The notes under the pieces are model-generated. The model saw only the letters and a program-made list of their open reading frames with translations, ran no database searches and had not been told where the DNA came from. A stretch of DNA of 64,000 nucleotides from Urechis unicinctus (taxonomy: Eukaryota; Annelida; Polychaeta; Xenopneusta; Urechidae), in assembly GCA_034190875.2 (NCBI GenBank), contig CM067353.1, positions 32,734,199-32,798,198 on the forward strand, given 5' to 3'. This document shows, piece after piece, positions 35,903 through 47,202 of the stretch. Each line of letters begins with the position of its first letter. Positions within the stretch are counted from its first letter, which is position 1. The position numbers and the translations under genes were made by a program.

Positions 35903-36282
35903 AGAGATAGCTGGGATGCCAATGGTGGAAAATAACATGCTCACCTTCCAGAACCAACATAAGCAGCTTCTTACCCCTTTCCTCATCTATGCTGACTTTG
36001 ATGCCCTCACAGCGAGATCCTTAAACCAGAACTTAATATTGAGGACCAAATCAGGCAGATCATTCAATCATTGCAGTTCAGGAGGAGGAGCATAAGATCA
36101 AGATGACCCAAGCCAAACAGAAGATCATGGCGATCATTTCCAAGGTCAAGGGTATGGTCTCTTGCATCCCATACAACATGGAAAAGTACATCGTCTTCAC
36201 CCTCGGATGGTTCCTGCTGGCATCTCTGGATAAGTTGGTTGAGTCTGCAGGTCAGAACAGTAGAATGAAGACGTGCCCGTAA
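35903..36282 (+). pseudogene. Fragment of a second DNA polymerase B (exonuclease region)
   Basis: Frame 1 gives MLTFQNQHKQ, then PFLIYADFDALTAR, the Exo I motif (Y-A-D-F-D/E-A) of protein-primed PolB. After a deletion, another frame gives KIMAIISKVKGMVSCIPYN, then MEKYIVFTLG and ASLDKLVES, the region around Exo II-III. It is not contiguous with the Polinton polymerase, which has its own Exo motifs at 38.4-39.0 kb, so it is a different element. It lacks all polymerase motifs. Confidence 0.6.
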
Positions 36283-36949
36283 TCACCCCGTTTTTGATCG
36301 TGTATGATTTGGATGACGTGAGAAACCATTGCGCAATATATTTTTCGCTGGCGGATCGTTTGCGGATTCGGTGGTGTGCGCTATTTCGTTATAATTTTTG
36401 GTGACATCATTCTATTTTGGGTGTTTTCGGCTGATGAATCCCCTCAGATATTTCATCACCGCCCTTGACGACCTTGGGTAAGTTAAGCAATACCTCATGG
36501 CAATACATTGCGATATTTTGATGACATCATTTTCGACGGATCTACTTTGAAGTGATGAGATAAGTGGTTTTATTGAAAAGGTGTATAAAGTGTTGAAGAT
36601 AAGCTAACGATGACTTTGTGAGGGGTCTTTGAAAAGAGTTTGTAAGTGATCATTAATTTCCTCTATCCTGGTAATGAGGTATTTACCAAGCGGTGATGAT
36701 CTTGGTAGATTGGGATGATTAGGGTAGTGTTACTGTTGGTTTTTTTTTCCACCTGTTTCTCTTGATATGGAGATGGTCCTTATTGAATAGGATACGTAGC
36801 TATTAACAAGGTGAGATATTAAAATGTCATTAACTATTGAATACATTTTACTTTGAAAGAAGTGTGTTATAATTTCATTGAATCAATACATTGAGCTGTG
36901 CGCTATTTTGATGACATCATTCTATTTTGGGTATGTGATTTCACATGAT
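36283..36949. other. Left non-coding flank of the Polinton
   Basis: No gene. The phrase TGATGACATCATTxTATTTTGG or a shortened form occurs about three times (near 36,400, 36,510 and 36,905). The true left end of the element should lie here or further left, but I see no terminal inverted repeat partner at 49.9 kb. Confidence 0.5.
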
Positions 36950-36951
36950 AT

Positions 36952-39900
36952 GAGCAAACGCAGTAGACAGATGAGCGATGCCGACTTGTTAAAAGCGGTA
37001 GAACAAATCGAGATGGAAAGCAGTGAGTATGATTTTATTTTCTATACCTGAATTATAGAATTAACGGATATACGTCATACATGACTGATAGTGTTTTTTG
37101 TTTTTTTTGTTACGCGTGTGTGTTTCAGTGTTGACGGGAGACGAAGATATTTACACGCCGCTATGGACGCTTATGCAATCGAACAGGCCAATACAGCGCT
37201 GGATTCGTTAAACCAAGTTCAAAACTCCCCCCCGACACAAACAGGAGCTGGGGCTGCGGTCGACAATACCAAGGGTAGGTCTTTTACTGGGTAGGTCTAT
37301 TACGGGGTAGAATTGAGGAATTACGGAAGTCTTTATGACATTGGGTGATATTTATATTTACACATTATTGATGATTATGTCGACAGAAGCTGTGTTGGCT
37401 GCTAATGAAAGAGCTATATGGACTCATACGCGATTTGGAAGACTGCAAACGGTTTACAATTATAGTTTATCTGAAAATGTACCCAACCTCAATCAGAATA
37501 TATTTGAGGAATGCAATTCAGCTTTTAAAATCAACGGGAGTTATGGATTCTTATTACGTCACAAAGAAACAGATGAATTGTGGTACTTTCACTCGTCAGT
37601 TAATAACCATCGAATCTTACCAACACCTCTAGTTGTGCGGAATGCGAATGATTTTGACAGGGCTATGGATGAAATAACACGAACAGACATCTTGACCTAC
37701 GCCCAGAACCAACGACTGGATTCGAAATGGAGTGTAGAGGCAGTGACTAATTTGACCTTCTTTGTGAACCCAATCGATAATCACGTGATCGGCTACCCAC
37801 CACCTGTTATGCAGGAACACCATCAACTTGTTAGAGCGAAGTCTAAAAACGAGTAAACCGTATCAAGACCGATTGTGTTTTTTAAGGGCCCTTGCCTTGC
37901 ACAGAGGAGCAAAGATCACCGGTCTAGAGAAAGCAGCAAAAACATTGTTAAAGACTGCTTACCCAAAACAAAAGAAAAAAACATTCGCGGGTGTACCTCT
38001 TGAAGACGTCTAAAGACTAGCTAAACAATTCAAAGTGAATATCACCGTTTACACGCTAGACGAGAATCGAGTGTGTCTTTAAGTGATTAAACAGAAGTAA
38101 TACAAGAAACGATGTAATCATTTGATATCGAAATGGAAATATGAGATGTGATCGATTTGTTATATGTGTTTCAGGTAGCTACTTTGGTCAAGCGAACACG
38201 TACAAAATTCGCCTCGACCTTGAAATTGAACCTGCACGAAAATCACTTTAGTTACATAAAAAACTTTGACCTTTATAGCAAATCATATATTTGTGGTACC
38301 TGTCAGAAGCTGTGTAAAAGTGAGAAAAAACTACATCGCCACGGAAACAAATGTACTGTGGAAACGAAATACAAGTACCCAGGTGGTGTTTTTCATCTAC
38401 CACCCACTATCTTTGAAGCGTTACGGGACGAAAGAATCAACATAAAAGACGTATTTACCCTTACAGAGCCACCTATGATTTTGAAAGTTATTTTGGAGAA
38501 GACAACCTAACCGTCGATTCACCCAAAGTCACCTGGGACCAAAAACATGTGCGTTATCAGTGAGTGTATGCAGCAATGTACCAGATTATACAGAACCAAA
38601 ATGTTTTGTAACGGAAGGAAACGCACAAACATTGATTGACAGGATGATGATGTACATAGAGGAGATATCAAAGGCCGCCTATCTACTGATGCTTGCTCAA
38701 TACGAAGCTACCCTAACCCAGTTACAAGAGAAAATCGATGAAGCCCATCAACGGGACCCAATCGCCAAGGGAGAACACCCATTGCAGAAATTACAGAGCA
38801 ATTTGACAACTATTTACATGAATTACCGTTAGTCGGATTCAACGCATCAAATTATGACCTCAACGTTGTGAAAATACCTTGACAACTTACCTGCAAGAAC
38901 ACTCATCAATCAAGTATACCATAAAACGAAATAACTCATTCATGTGCATTGAAACGGACCATGTATGGTTTTTGGATATCACCAACTTTATTGCACCTGG
39001 ATATACATACAACAAATACCTACGAGCCTTTCAATGTGAACAGAAAAGGGATATTTCCCATATGAATGGGTGACACTCGATCGTTTGAACAATACAGAAT
39101 TACCACCCCATGCAGCTTTTTACAGTGCGTTAAAACAAGAAAACATTACAGCAGACCAATACGCTGAATGTCAAGATGCGTGGAAAGCAGGTCATATGCA
39201 GACTTTTAAAGACTTTTTGATATATTACAACAATTTAGATGCCGAACCTTTTCTCGAAGCCATAGAGAAACAGAGTCGTTTTTACAGTGAGAGAGGTATA
39301 GATATGTTGAAGGATGGAATATCAGTACCCGGATTAACAATGCGATATTTATTTCAAGACTTGGAAGATTATTTTACCTTACCCGACGAAAAAAACAACG
39401 ACATCTATTGGTTGATAAAAAATGGAATAGTGGGCGGACCCTCAATCATCTTTCATCGTCACCACGAAAAAGGAAAAACTTTCATCAGGCGTGAACAAAA
39501 TGGAAATGAAGCGAAGTTGTGTGAAGGAATCGTGGGTTACGATGCCAATGCGCTGTATCTGTGGGCATTGTCTCAGCCCATGCCAGCCAACTTTCCCATC
39601 CGGCGACACGCACCTGAGTTTAAACCGTTACTCACCCGAAAACGTGGTGTGGCGGATGAATGGTTGGCTTGGATAGCACACAGCTCACTAAACCAAATAC
39701 AACACCAACTAAACAGAGGGGAAAAAAGAATAGGCGCCCGGCGATTACCCGTAGACGGTTGGTGCAAAGAAACTCAAACAGTATATCAGTTTCATGGATG
39801 TGTATGGCATGGTTGTCCGTGTCTGAAATTGACCCATAGCCCCATCAATGGAAAACTAATGAGTGACTTACATGCTGAAACAGAAAGAAATACCCAGTAT

Positions 39901-41513
39901 TTGAGAGGATTAGGTTATGATGTCGTAGCTGAGTGTACAGTCGACCTCAACCACCACGAGCCACTTTGACGGAAAAACAGCTCATTGCCAATATACGTGA
40001 CGGAACCTTTTTTGGAATGGCTGAAGTAGATATACACGCACCAGAAACTCTTAAACACTATTTTAGTGAAATGACCCTTATATTCAAAAACAATGAACGG
40101 ACACGAGATGAAATTGGACCCTTTATGCGAGACTATGCCGAACAACCGGATATTATGAAAGTAAGTACACAAGGTGACAAGGGGCGTGGGGATCATACGG
40201 AATTTTGTTGCGATCATTATGATGTCATAACGATTTTTATTATTTATTTTCATAAAGACGGAATGGCGGACGCTGATAGGGAGCTACAAAGGTGTGAAAA
40301 TATTGCTTGCTAGCCCACTACTGAAATGGTACTTGGAACATGGCCTGGTGATCACAAAGATATACCAAACACTGGAGTATGAACCCACAGCCTGTTTCAA
40401 ACGATTTGCCGAGACCATATCAGACGCCAGGTATGTACGAATACACGAATGGAGTTATATGTTATACTCTTTTAAGCGTTGTATTTTATTTATTTGTTTA
40501 TTTTTTGATAATGTTCTTGTTTGTGTGTAGACGTGGGGGTGATGTCGACCGAGTCAGACTGTTATAGCCGAAACTTTTAAGCTACTTGGAAATTCGGCCT
40601 ATGGTAAATATACTAAAATGTATTATTTTAAAACATATTTATTTAATTGTTATTTTCAAGTTTATTTCAAATTTGAAAAAGAAAAAAAAATACCCGTCAA
40701 GTGCTTATGTGTTTGTCTATGTTTGTAGGTAAATGCGTCACGATAAAACTAAACACCGTGATGTCAGATACGCCGACTACCAAGAGGGTCAGAAATTGAT
40801 CGACAAAAGATTCAGAGCCTTGAACGAATTAACCCCCAACCTGTTTGAAATCGACATGGCCAAAACCACCATTAATCTCAACTTGCCCCAACAAATAGGC
40901 TATTTTGTTTATCAATATGCCAAATTAAGAATGCTTGAATTTTACTATGATTTTATTGACAAGTATGTCGCGAGATCTGATTTTGCCTATGTACAGATGG
41001 ACACTGATAGTAGTTATATCGCCCTTAGTAGTAGTCATCTAATGGATGTCATCAAACCCAACATGAAAGAACAATTCTACCAAGATTACCCTCAGTGGTT
41101 GCCAGCTGTAGCCTGTGATGATCACACCAACAACTTTATACAGTGTAAAACGAATGGAACCCCGTGGGTACCTCAACCGTGCTGTGTGACCCGCCAAAAA
41201 TTTGATAAACGTACCCCGGGGTTATTTAAAGAGGAGTGGAGTGGAGATGGTTTTATTGGACTGTGCAGTAAAACCTATTACTGTTATGGAACTACGGATA
41301 AAGCCTCGTGTAAAGGACTCAATAAACGTCAAAACGAACTGATCAAGGAGAAATATATGAATGTGCTGAGAATACAATAATCGGGTCGCGGTGTGAACGC
41401 GTTAACAATAACACAATGTATTGGTATACGCAAATTAGAGATGTATTAAGTTATTTTTACCCCAAGAGAATTGTGAGTGCAGATGGTGGAAGCACTAAAC
41501 CGTTAGATGTGTG
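36952..41513 (+). pseudogene. polB: Protein-primed type B DNA polymerase (Polinton PolB), multi-exon, frame-disrupted
   Basis: Exons begin MSKRSRQMSDADLLKAVEQ (about 36,955) and continue with YLHAAMDAYAIEQANTA (37,150) and the block at 37,388-37,850. LCFLRALALHRGA (37,880) is a PolB N-terminal signature. A Cys/His cluster (CGTCQKLCKSEKKLHRHGNKC) lies at 38,290. Exo I is YDFES (38,475), Exo II LVGFNASNYDLN (38,835) and Exo III FLDITNFIAPGY (38,970). Motif A is GYDANALYLWAL (39,540), and motif B is KLLGNSAYG after the intron ending at 40,530. Motif C is QMDTDSSY (41,000). The C-terminus is YFYPKR (41,450). Introns with GT..AG are clear at 40,160-40,258 and about 40,433-40,530. Around ten frame breaks occur, nine of them consistent with loss of one base. 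It would replicate the element by protein priming. Confidence 0.92.
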
Positions 41514-41680
41514 ATCAATAGATATGCTATTTAAGAAATTGATATGTGTTATTATGTAATAAATTGAAGTTAAGGTGTTATGTAATCAATGGGTGTGCGC
41601 TCTGTAAGAAATTGATGTTTAAATGCTGTGTGAGAAACTAAGAATAAAAACACCCATCGTATATTTTCAACACGCGTTGT
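41514..41680. terminator. Convergent 3' ends with AATAAA signals
   Basis: AATAAA near 41,558 and 41,642 on the plus strand, between the ends of PolB (+) and the protease (-). Confidence 0.45.
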
Positions 41681-42123
41681 TTATTTACCTTGAATTAAAC
41701 ATGTCACCAGCTTATTGTTGGTTGAATAATCGTCGGTAAATATATCCAGCAATTGCTTCAAACTTTTTCCACGACATCTTCTCTTTAAATAATACAAACA
41801 ATAAAGTCCACAAGTACTGGAATTTAAGTCTTGTAATGTCTTAGAATTATAAGTCCAGCTCACACAATGCTTGTTCAAGTATTTCGCATATACGTTATGA
41901 ATAGGAGGTAGTCCATAAGAATCAAAATATTCTCCTCTTTCATTATTGTCAATGAAAATAGCGACCCAGTGCTCGCCTTTTTTGGAAGTGGGATTGGTGT
42001 TACAAACAAAACCGCTGGGGTAGTTGACATGGCGGGGTAATTTATTCCGCACAAACACTCCACGCACAGTAGCTCGAGTGAAAGCGTCTTTTGTAAGAGC
42101 TCGTGTAATTGCCTGGTATCCAT
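41681..42123 (-). pseudogene. Adenovirus-type cysteine protease (PRO), one frameshift
   Basis: Start at ATG 42,123 (MDTRQLHELLQK), directly after the capsid gene's TAA. One lost base near 42,086 moves to the long frame with GVFVRNKLPRHV, then GEHWVAIFID (catalytic His), EYFDSYG (acidic partner), LQDLNSSTCGLYC (Gln and catalytic Cys) and a DIFTDDYSTNN C-terminal part. All catalytic residues of the Ulp1/adenain fold are present. In Polintons and adenoviruses this enzyme matures capsid proteins. About 148 residues if the frame break is ignored. The first TTG-started frame at 42,166 is not the true start. Confidence 0.88.
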
Positions 42124-42125
42124 TG

Positions 42126-43425
42126 TTAGGCAGCGTAATCAAACAGAACGTTACGGTTTCGGTCAATTTGAATCATATTTTCAAATTCGGCGTACACAAT
42201 GACATTAATGGTACGTCCTAGGGCCATACCAAAATGCATTTCCAAGCGCACGTTTCCTTGTTTAAACAAATTAAAATGAGTGCTGCTATCAGCCAGGCCG
42301 GGGTCAGATCAAAAGCCAATAGTGTATAGCCATTGGGATAATCGCTCCAACTTATCCTTGATAGAGTTGTCCAGTGCTAATGAATAAATTAGCATAACTG
42401 CGGGTGTATATATGGTGATTAAAATCGGGCTGTAAGGGTTTAGCAGGCACTTGTTGCCCGTCAACGTACAGAGCTAAAAATGTGAGGTTGTTATGCTTAA
42501 AGTTGAAGGGGTTCTGAGTGTAATCACCGTTGAATTCCCTATTATCAACACTTCCGACTACAATTCGTTTGGGTAACTGTCCCAAAAATAAATTTTCTTG
42601 GTTGATCGTCATAGCTCCTTGAGATGCAAAAAACACTTTGGTTTCTATGCGTCTTATAGGGTATTTAGCTGGGCTTCGTTCTAAAGCCTTTATGTGGGCT
42701 AGTTGCACGGTGGGATTCAACTTTATTTTGCGTACGAATAAGGTCACAGATTGCAGGACTATTTTAGGGGCAAACCCCTTTGCAGTATTGGCCATAAGGG
42801 CAAAGGTGTCAGTGCTGCGTACTAAGCGCAACTTCAAATTTACGCCGTTTAGTAAATAGCGTTCTTGACAAAATAAATCTAAATGCAATTTGCCCATCAT
42901 ATCCACAATGCGACTCTCTTGAGCTCTTTCCTTTCTAGCTAACATCCCCTTGTTGTGGGTACCACCCACGGCGTCCATGTGTTTTGGGGTGTCTTTGTAC
43001 CATAAACTACCTGTTAACTGGGAGTCTTTGGCTTCTGAACCATAGCTCAATAGCCTTTCCATATAAGCGCGATAGGGATAGGTGTTCGTGGATGAGGAAA
43101 CGAGTTTCTCGTTGAGAGAGACATCGACTTGGGAAAAGAGTGAGTGTAACCATAGGTTAACGGGTGCTACAGCACTATCAGCCTCCAAGACCTCCCCATC
43201 CTTTTTCACCACTTTGGCATTCACTTGTAAATACGTGTCATTCAGATCGATATAATCATCACCCGAACCGCTGATGTAGAATTCGACTGGGCCCGAACCT
43301 AAAGCAGCTACCGGATGGAATTCGATCCACGATCCATGATCGACACTGCTTTGAGTTGGGGGAATTGAAAATAGGTCTAATTCACTTTTCACGCAGGGAC
43401 AAGATTGGGGGTGTACCAGTGCCAT
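42126..43425 (-). pseudogene. Major capsid protein, double jelly-roll (hexon-like), two frameshifts near C-terminus
   Basis: ATG 43,425; 357 residues are open, then two one-base losses (near 42,350 and 42,297) lead to the family's C-terminal part (GYTLLAFDLTP; LEMHFGMALGRTINVIVYAE; ID-x-NRN). About 430 residues in all, normal for Polinton capsids. The N-terminal GSGPVEFYISGSGDDYIDLN is typical of the family, whose cellular homologues are often labelled F54H12.2-like. It would form the trimeric capsomers of an icosahedral particle. The TAA at 42,126-42,128 is two bases from the protease ATG. Confidence 0.88.
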
Positions 43426-43428
43426 GAT

Positions 43429-43833
43429 CTAACCGAAAATATCCTTTGACAACCTCCGAGTTGTTCCACGTCGACGGCGTGAACTACTGCTCCTACCTCG
43501 TGCGAGTCGTTTTATAGAGACTGGTGGTTGGCGACGCGGTTGTTTGGATTTAACTATTTGATCGAACACTTCCTCTCCGGTTTGTAACATTCGTTTTTTA
43601 GCCGACTGTTTCAGAGACTTCCCTCTCAACAAATCTCCGACCACCCTCACTCCTGTTTTCAAGGCGTGTTTTTTAACGACAAGTAAAACTTTCCAAACCA
43701 GCGGTAACGCCATTTAAGCCAGATCCCCAAGAACACTTCCAAGTCCATGTCCACGCTGACTCCTTGCACCGGAAAACACAGGGAGCCCTCCATCCGCTTG
43801 GTTTAGATAATACGGGGAGTAAATATCAGCCAT
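43429..43833 (-). pseudogene. Small basic capsid-associated protein (pVI/pX-like), one in-frame stop
   Basis: ATG 43,833 begins MADIYSPYYLNQADGGLPVF, followed by a QRGHGLG motif. A TAA at 43,714-43,716 interrupts, then the same frame continues MALPLVWKVLLVVKKHALKT, GVRVVGDLLRGKSLKQSAKK and a basic SSSSRRRRGTTRR tail. The Q-G-x-G-L..F-x-G..QRG-x-G-LG start followed by a hydrophobic and basic part is a known arrangement of a small Polinton protein compared with adenoviral membrane-lytic or core proteins; I state the role only by that analogy. 134 codons. The stop is 3 bases before a methionine, so a shorter protein could start there. Confidence 0.7.
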
Positions 43834-43838
43834 GGTTT

Positions 43839-44590
43839 TCAAAATATAGCTTTCTTGGTTTTACGGAAATGTAACGTCACTGTCACTTTACCAGATTCGA
43901 ATGGAATGGGTTGACCCGTGTCATCTCTTATATCGATTTCTATAGTAGGAAAAGTGTTGGTGGCTATCGGGTAATAAAATATCTTTTTATATGTGAGGTT
44001 GATCAACTGCCCCCGACGATCGTGATCGATTGGAATAATACGCAGAAGAGGAACCACAGAGTCTCCTACCACCTGAGCTTCGATGAGATTACAATAGACA
44101 TAAAGTCCGTACAAGCCTTGATCAGGGTCAACAATGTGCTACCCCTCGTCCATGTAAACCACAACTGACTCATTGTCTAGGGTCATAGTTGCTGTCTGTC
44201 GTGTTTGATTGTAGGTGAGACGCACTCGCTCTTCATTTTGCTCCTTTAACTTGACTGAACAGGCTTCTATCAACGATCCGGTCGTATAAAAACCAGGGGA
44301 AATGTGAAAATATTTGGGACGGGTCTCCTCAAATTCACTCACAATGTCATATCGCTCGCTGCAACAGATATCTTGGAGATTAAATACCCGAGACACGCGA
44401 TCCATGATGACAAACCCCTCGTCCCCTGTAACATTGTACCACGTGTAAGGGTACTGAATTTCTGCTAATCCCACTTCCCAAGCCCCTTCCAATTGTACAG
44501 CTTTGGGGAGTCGAGTAAAGTAACGTGTCAACGTATTGTTGGGGTGATAATTCATTGAACTGTTGGAAGGCAGGGTCAGAAAGAACTCGT
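43839..44590 (-). pseudogene. Penton-like minor capsid protein, second copy
   Basis: The N-terminal part (FFLTLPSNSSMNYHPNNTLT, EVGLAEIQYPYTWYNV) runs to a TAG at about 44,139. After this in-frame stop the same frame gives GLYGLYVYCNLIEAQVVGD, PLLRIIPIDHDRRGQ, IEIDIRDDTGQ and VTLHFRKTKKA. The expected start codon is ACG at 44,588-44,590, with a missing T just after it. Highly similar to the copy at 44,610-45,396 over the whole length. The single jelly-roll minor capsid would sit at the five-fold vertices. Confidence 0.8.
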
Positions 44591-44609
44591 GATGGTGATG
44601 AGTTGAGAC

Positions 44610-45396
44610 TCAAATTAAGCTCTTCTTGGTTTCACGGAAATGTAAAGTCACCATCACATGGCCATCTTCGAATGCTACGGACTGACCCGTGTCGTCTCTT
44701 ATATCAATTTCTATGGTAGAAAAAGTTTTGGTGCCCACAGGGTAATAAAATATCTGTTCGTATGTCTGGGTCACCATTTTGTGCATCCGATCGTAGTCCA
44801 CGGGAACCGTGCGTAACAAGGGGGCCATCGTGTCATCGACCACTTGTGATTCAATTATACTACAATAAACGTACCGTGCGTACAACCCTCGAAATACATT
44901 AGTCTTGTATTGAGTTTGAGAATCGTATAGCGAAAGACATTCCTCACACCGCAATATTTTACGAAGACCTTCGGTCATGACAACTTGAAGTTTAGGGTCG
45001 GTTTATTTTTACGTTCACGGTCTGTGAGTGGGAATTGAATTGAAATCGAACAACGCCTCTGAGATGTGATTTGCGGATGTGCATATTGAGCGTGTCTATC
45101 AATTGATCAGCACTGTAGGAACCGGGGGTCAGGTGAACGACCAAGGACTCGACCAAAGGATCCCCTTCTACGGGTCTGTCTATCGTATGGTACCCAGCTC
45201 GCTGATCCACTATGACAAAACCCACGTTCGCCCCGATGTTGTACCAGGAAACAGGGTACTGAATTTCTGCTAATCCTACTTCACAATCCCCTTTTAATTG
45301 TATGGGTTTAGGCAATTGAGTAAAGTAACGTGTCAACGTGTTGTTGGGATGGTAATTCATTGAACTGTTGGAAGGTAGGTTCAGAAAGAAACTCAT
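44610..45396 (-). pseudogene. Penton-like minor capsid protein, first copy
   Basis: ATG 45,396 (MSFFLNLPSNSS) overlaps the stop of the membrane-protein gene by ATGA. The N-half includes EVGLAEIQYPVSWYNIGAN and ends at a stop near 44,992. A one-base frame change near 45,000 joins DPKLQVVMTEGLRKIL and the C-half: YARYVYCSIIESQVVDD, PLLRTVPVDYDR, IEIDIRDDTGQ, VTLHFRETKKS. Family length is about 260 residues, which both copies reach. Having two copies in tandem in one Polinton is unusual in my knowledge. Confidence 0.82.
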
Positions 45397-45620
45397 GACG
45401 TCACTCTATGTTTCAAAGTGGGGTTGGGAAGAATGTACCCTAAGCTACTGTTAAACAGAGCAGTCCACAAATTACTATCCCCTTTACCCGCCGATAGATT
45501 GTAGATGCTGACGATGATTATGGTATATAAAATGAGGATTTGTGAGAAAAACACGATTTTGGCTTTTGAAATATCCCGACCAAATATGGTCCACACCCGA
45601 TCACTTCTCTGATCTTCCAT
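45393..45620 (-). CDS. Small conserved Polinton membrane protein
   Basis: ATG 45,620 gives 75 residues: MEDQRSDRVWTIFGRDISK, a 22-residue hydrophobic helix (IVFFSQILILYTIIIVSIY), NLSAGKGDSNLW and ALFNSSLGYILPNP. The W-I-F-G-R-D-I, NL-S, LW and GY-x-LPNP elements match a short single-pass protein seen in many Polintons; function unknown, perhaps virion-membrane or entry related by analogy. No frame break, so listed as intact. It starts 25 bases after the integrase stop and overlaps the next gene by ATGA. Confidence 0.7.
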   Translation of the reverse strand: MEDQRSDRVWTIFGRDISKAKIVFFSQILILYTIIIVSIYNLSAGKGDSNLWTALFNSSLGYILPNPTLKHRVTS

Positions 45621-45645
45621 CCTAATGACACTTCTGTTCCCGATC

Positions 45646-46692
45646 TCAGTTTTTATACAGTTCCACACCACTGACCCAACTATTAAAACTGGTAGGGTAG
45701 CCAAACCACTTGACCAAATATTGTTTTTGTCCTTTCCGTTTACTTTCTTTGATAATTTTTTCAACCCTATACCATGCTTTGTCATTCACTTTCTGTAATT
45801 CTTCTGCGTAAAATGTTCCCTCTAATACTTCGTTATTATCATCCTTTATCGTAAACACATTAAGGGTGCCTAAGTGAACGCTCTACACCCAAAACAACTC
45901 CTCGCTCCAATTGAAAGTGTAACCTTTTTAAAATTTACCCCGTACTCGACTGATACGGACACGATCCCCGATATTATACCGAGGTCGTTTAACCTCATCA
46001 GAGCGTTCCCCATATAATGTCATCAACGTGTCTTCTTGATTACGCAACGAGACCGATTTCGGGGTGCGCTTGATGCTGCGATGATAGCTGAGGTTGTATC
46101 CTTTCACCAGCGAACCCAGAACCGGTAGATAAACACTGGTGTTGTGTTTGGTAAAATAACGCCACATTTTAGTTTTTAACGTACTATTAAACCGCTCGAG
46201 TATGCTTGCTTTGGTTTCTTCGTTGTGGTTGGTAAAAAAGCAAATCCCCTGTTGCTTAAGAAATGTCTGAAATTTACGGTTGATAAATTCTCCACCCTTA
46301 TGGGTCTGTAAACACAGGGGCTTCCGCCCTTATTTTAATATAATCTCAAAGGCTCGAATCAAACTGTCTCCCGTTTTATTTTTTAATGGTATCACCCAGG
46401 CATATTTCGAGAATACATCGATACAGTTCAAGAGAAATTTCATGTCTTGGTTCTGTTTGGCTAAACGGGCTATGTCCACTAAATCTGCTTGCCACTGATG
46501 GTCAATCCCCCCTACTATGACGCGTTGTCTTCGAAATCGATGACGGATCGGTTTATGTAATGTATACGCATCTTGTTCACCCAGCCATTGTCTGACCGCC
46601 TTTGTTTTGAGTTTCGTAGCTCTGACCAATGGCTGCACCCCTCCATACGCGGCCGGTGCCTCAGGGTCGAAATACACACTTAACTTTTCCAT
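45646..46692 (-). pseudogene. Polinton integrase (rve) with C-terminal chromodomain; three in-frame stops
   Basis: ATG 46,692 (MEKLSVYFDPEAPAAYGG); the TTG at 46,701 is not needed. One frame runs the whole way with stops at 46,330-46,332 (TAA), 45,928-45,930 (TAA) and 45,883-45,885 (TAG). First catalytic Asp in WQADLVD; IDVFSKYAWVIPLKNKTGDS follows. The second, in LQTxKGGEF, is His (CAT, 46,300-46,302) where the family has Asp. Glu is present in KASILERFN. The C-terminus has KGYTFNWSEELF, FYAEELQKV and a chromodomain (QYLVKWFGYPTSFNSWV). About 350 codons, normal length. It would insert the element with a 6-bp target duplication. Confidence 0.9.
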
Positions 46693-47153
46693 GACGTCCA
46701 AGCTTGTGTCATGGCGGGCTTCTCACCAGGTCTTTTATCTATTCGCATCACACCCTGTCGGATATAGTTCCATCGATCGCGGTGACCTACTAAATCTTGA
46801 GGAATGTTGAAGTCTCGCAACGCTTCAGCAAATCTTTTCCAACCCTCTGGTTCAAAGTGTTTACGTCGTCTCAAAACATCGTTAACCAAATCCGCCACTT
46901 TAGTTCCACTAACGGCTTGTCCTTTAATCGTTAATTCACCTCGTTCATTCCAACCCACGTCTGGGGTTTTTCGAAGGCGTTCTAATAACAAACGCCCTTT
47001 TTTCTGAAATTTATCAGGGATGGTTTCTACAACTTCACATAGACAATTCATAAATTCTTTGTCAGCCGTGTGAATCAAAGCCCTATTGACAGGGGGTTTG
47101 GCTTTAGCCATCACTTGTAATGTATCAGCGTGTTTTCTGAGACGCTCTGCCAT
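46680..47153 (-). CDS. Unknown Polinton core protein (157 aa)
   Basis: ATG 47,153, open to 46,680, overlapping the integrase start by 13 bases. Basic and largely helical in appearance: MAERLRKHADTLQVMAKAKP, NRALIHTADKEFMNCLCEVV, LLLERLRKT, VNDVLRRRKHFEPEGWKRF. The segment 'R-x-LI..A-x-x-x-F-x-x-C-L-C-E-V-V' followed by 'L..LR' resembles a conserved protein found next to Polinton integrases whose role is not known to me. The extreme C-terminus (TQAWTSWKS) overlaps integrase sequence, so the last residues may be accidental. Confidence 0.55.
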   Translation of the reverse strand: MAERLRKHADTLQVMAKAKPPVNRALIHTADKEFMNCLCEVVETIPDKFQKKGRLLLERLRKTPDVGWNERGELTIKGQAVSGTKVADLVNDVLRRRKHFEPEGWKRFAEALRDFNIPQDLVGHRDRWNYIRQGVMRIDKRPGEKPAMTQAWTSWKS

Positions 47154-47202
47154 GGTCTACGTCTAGCGATAAGAATGGCGCCCGCCCGATGATCGCCAGT
47201 AT

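Noticed and set aside
38011..38100. Alternative genetic code or stop readthrough in the Polinton
   Set aside because: Stops are of all kinds, accompany frame breaks, and the neighbouring P2X7-like gene uses the standard code without internal stops.
42166..42166. Protease start at the TTG of 42,166
   Set aside because: Family comparison and the ATG at 42,123 immediately after the capsid stop show that the true N-terminus is in the other frame.
45393..45785. A 130-residue protein overlapping the integrase end
   Set aside because: The first 55 residues are integrase sequence read in another frame; only the part from ATG 45,620 is a conserved gene.
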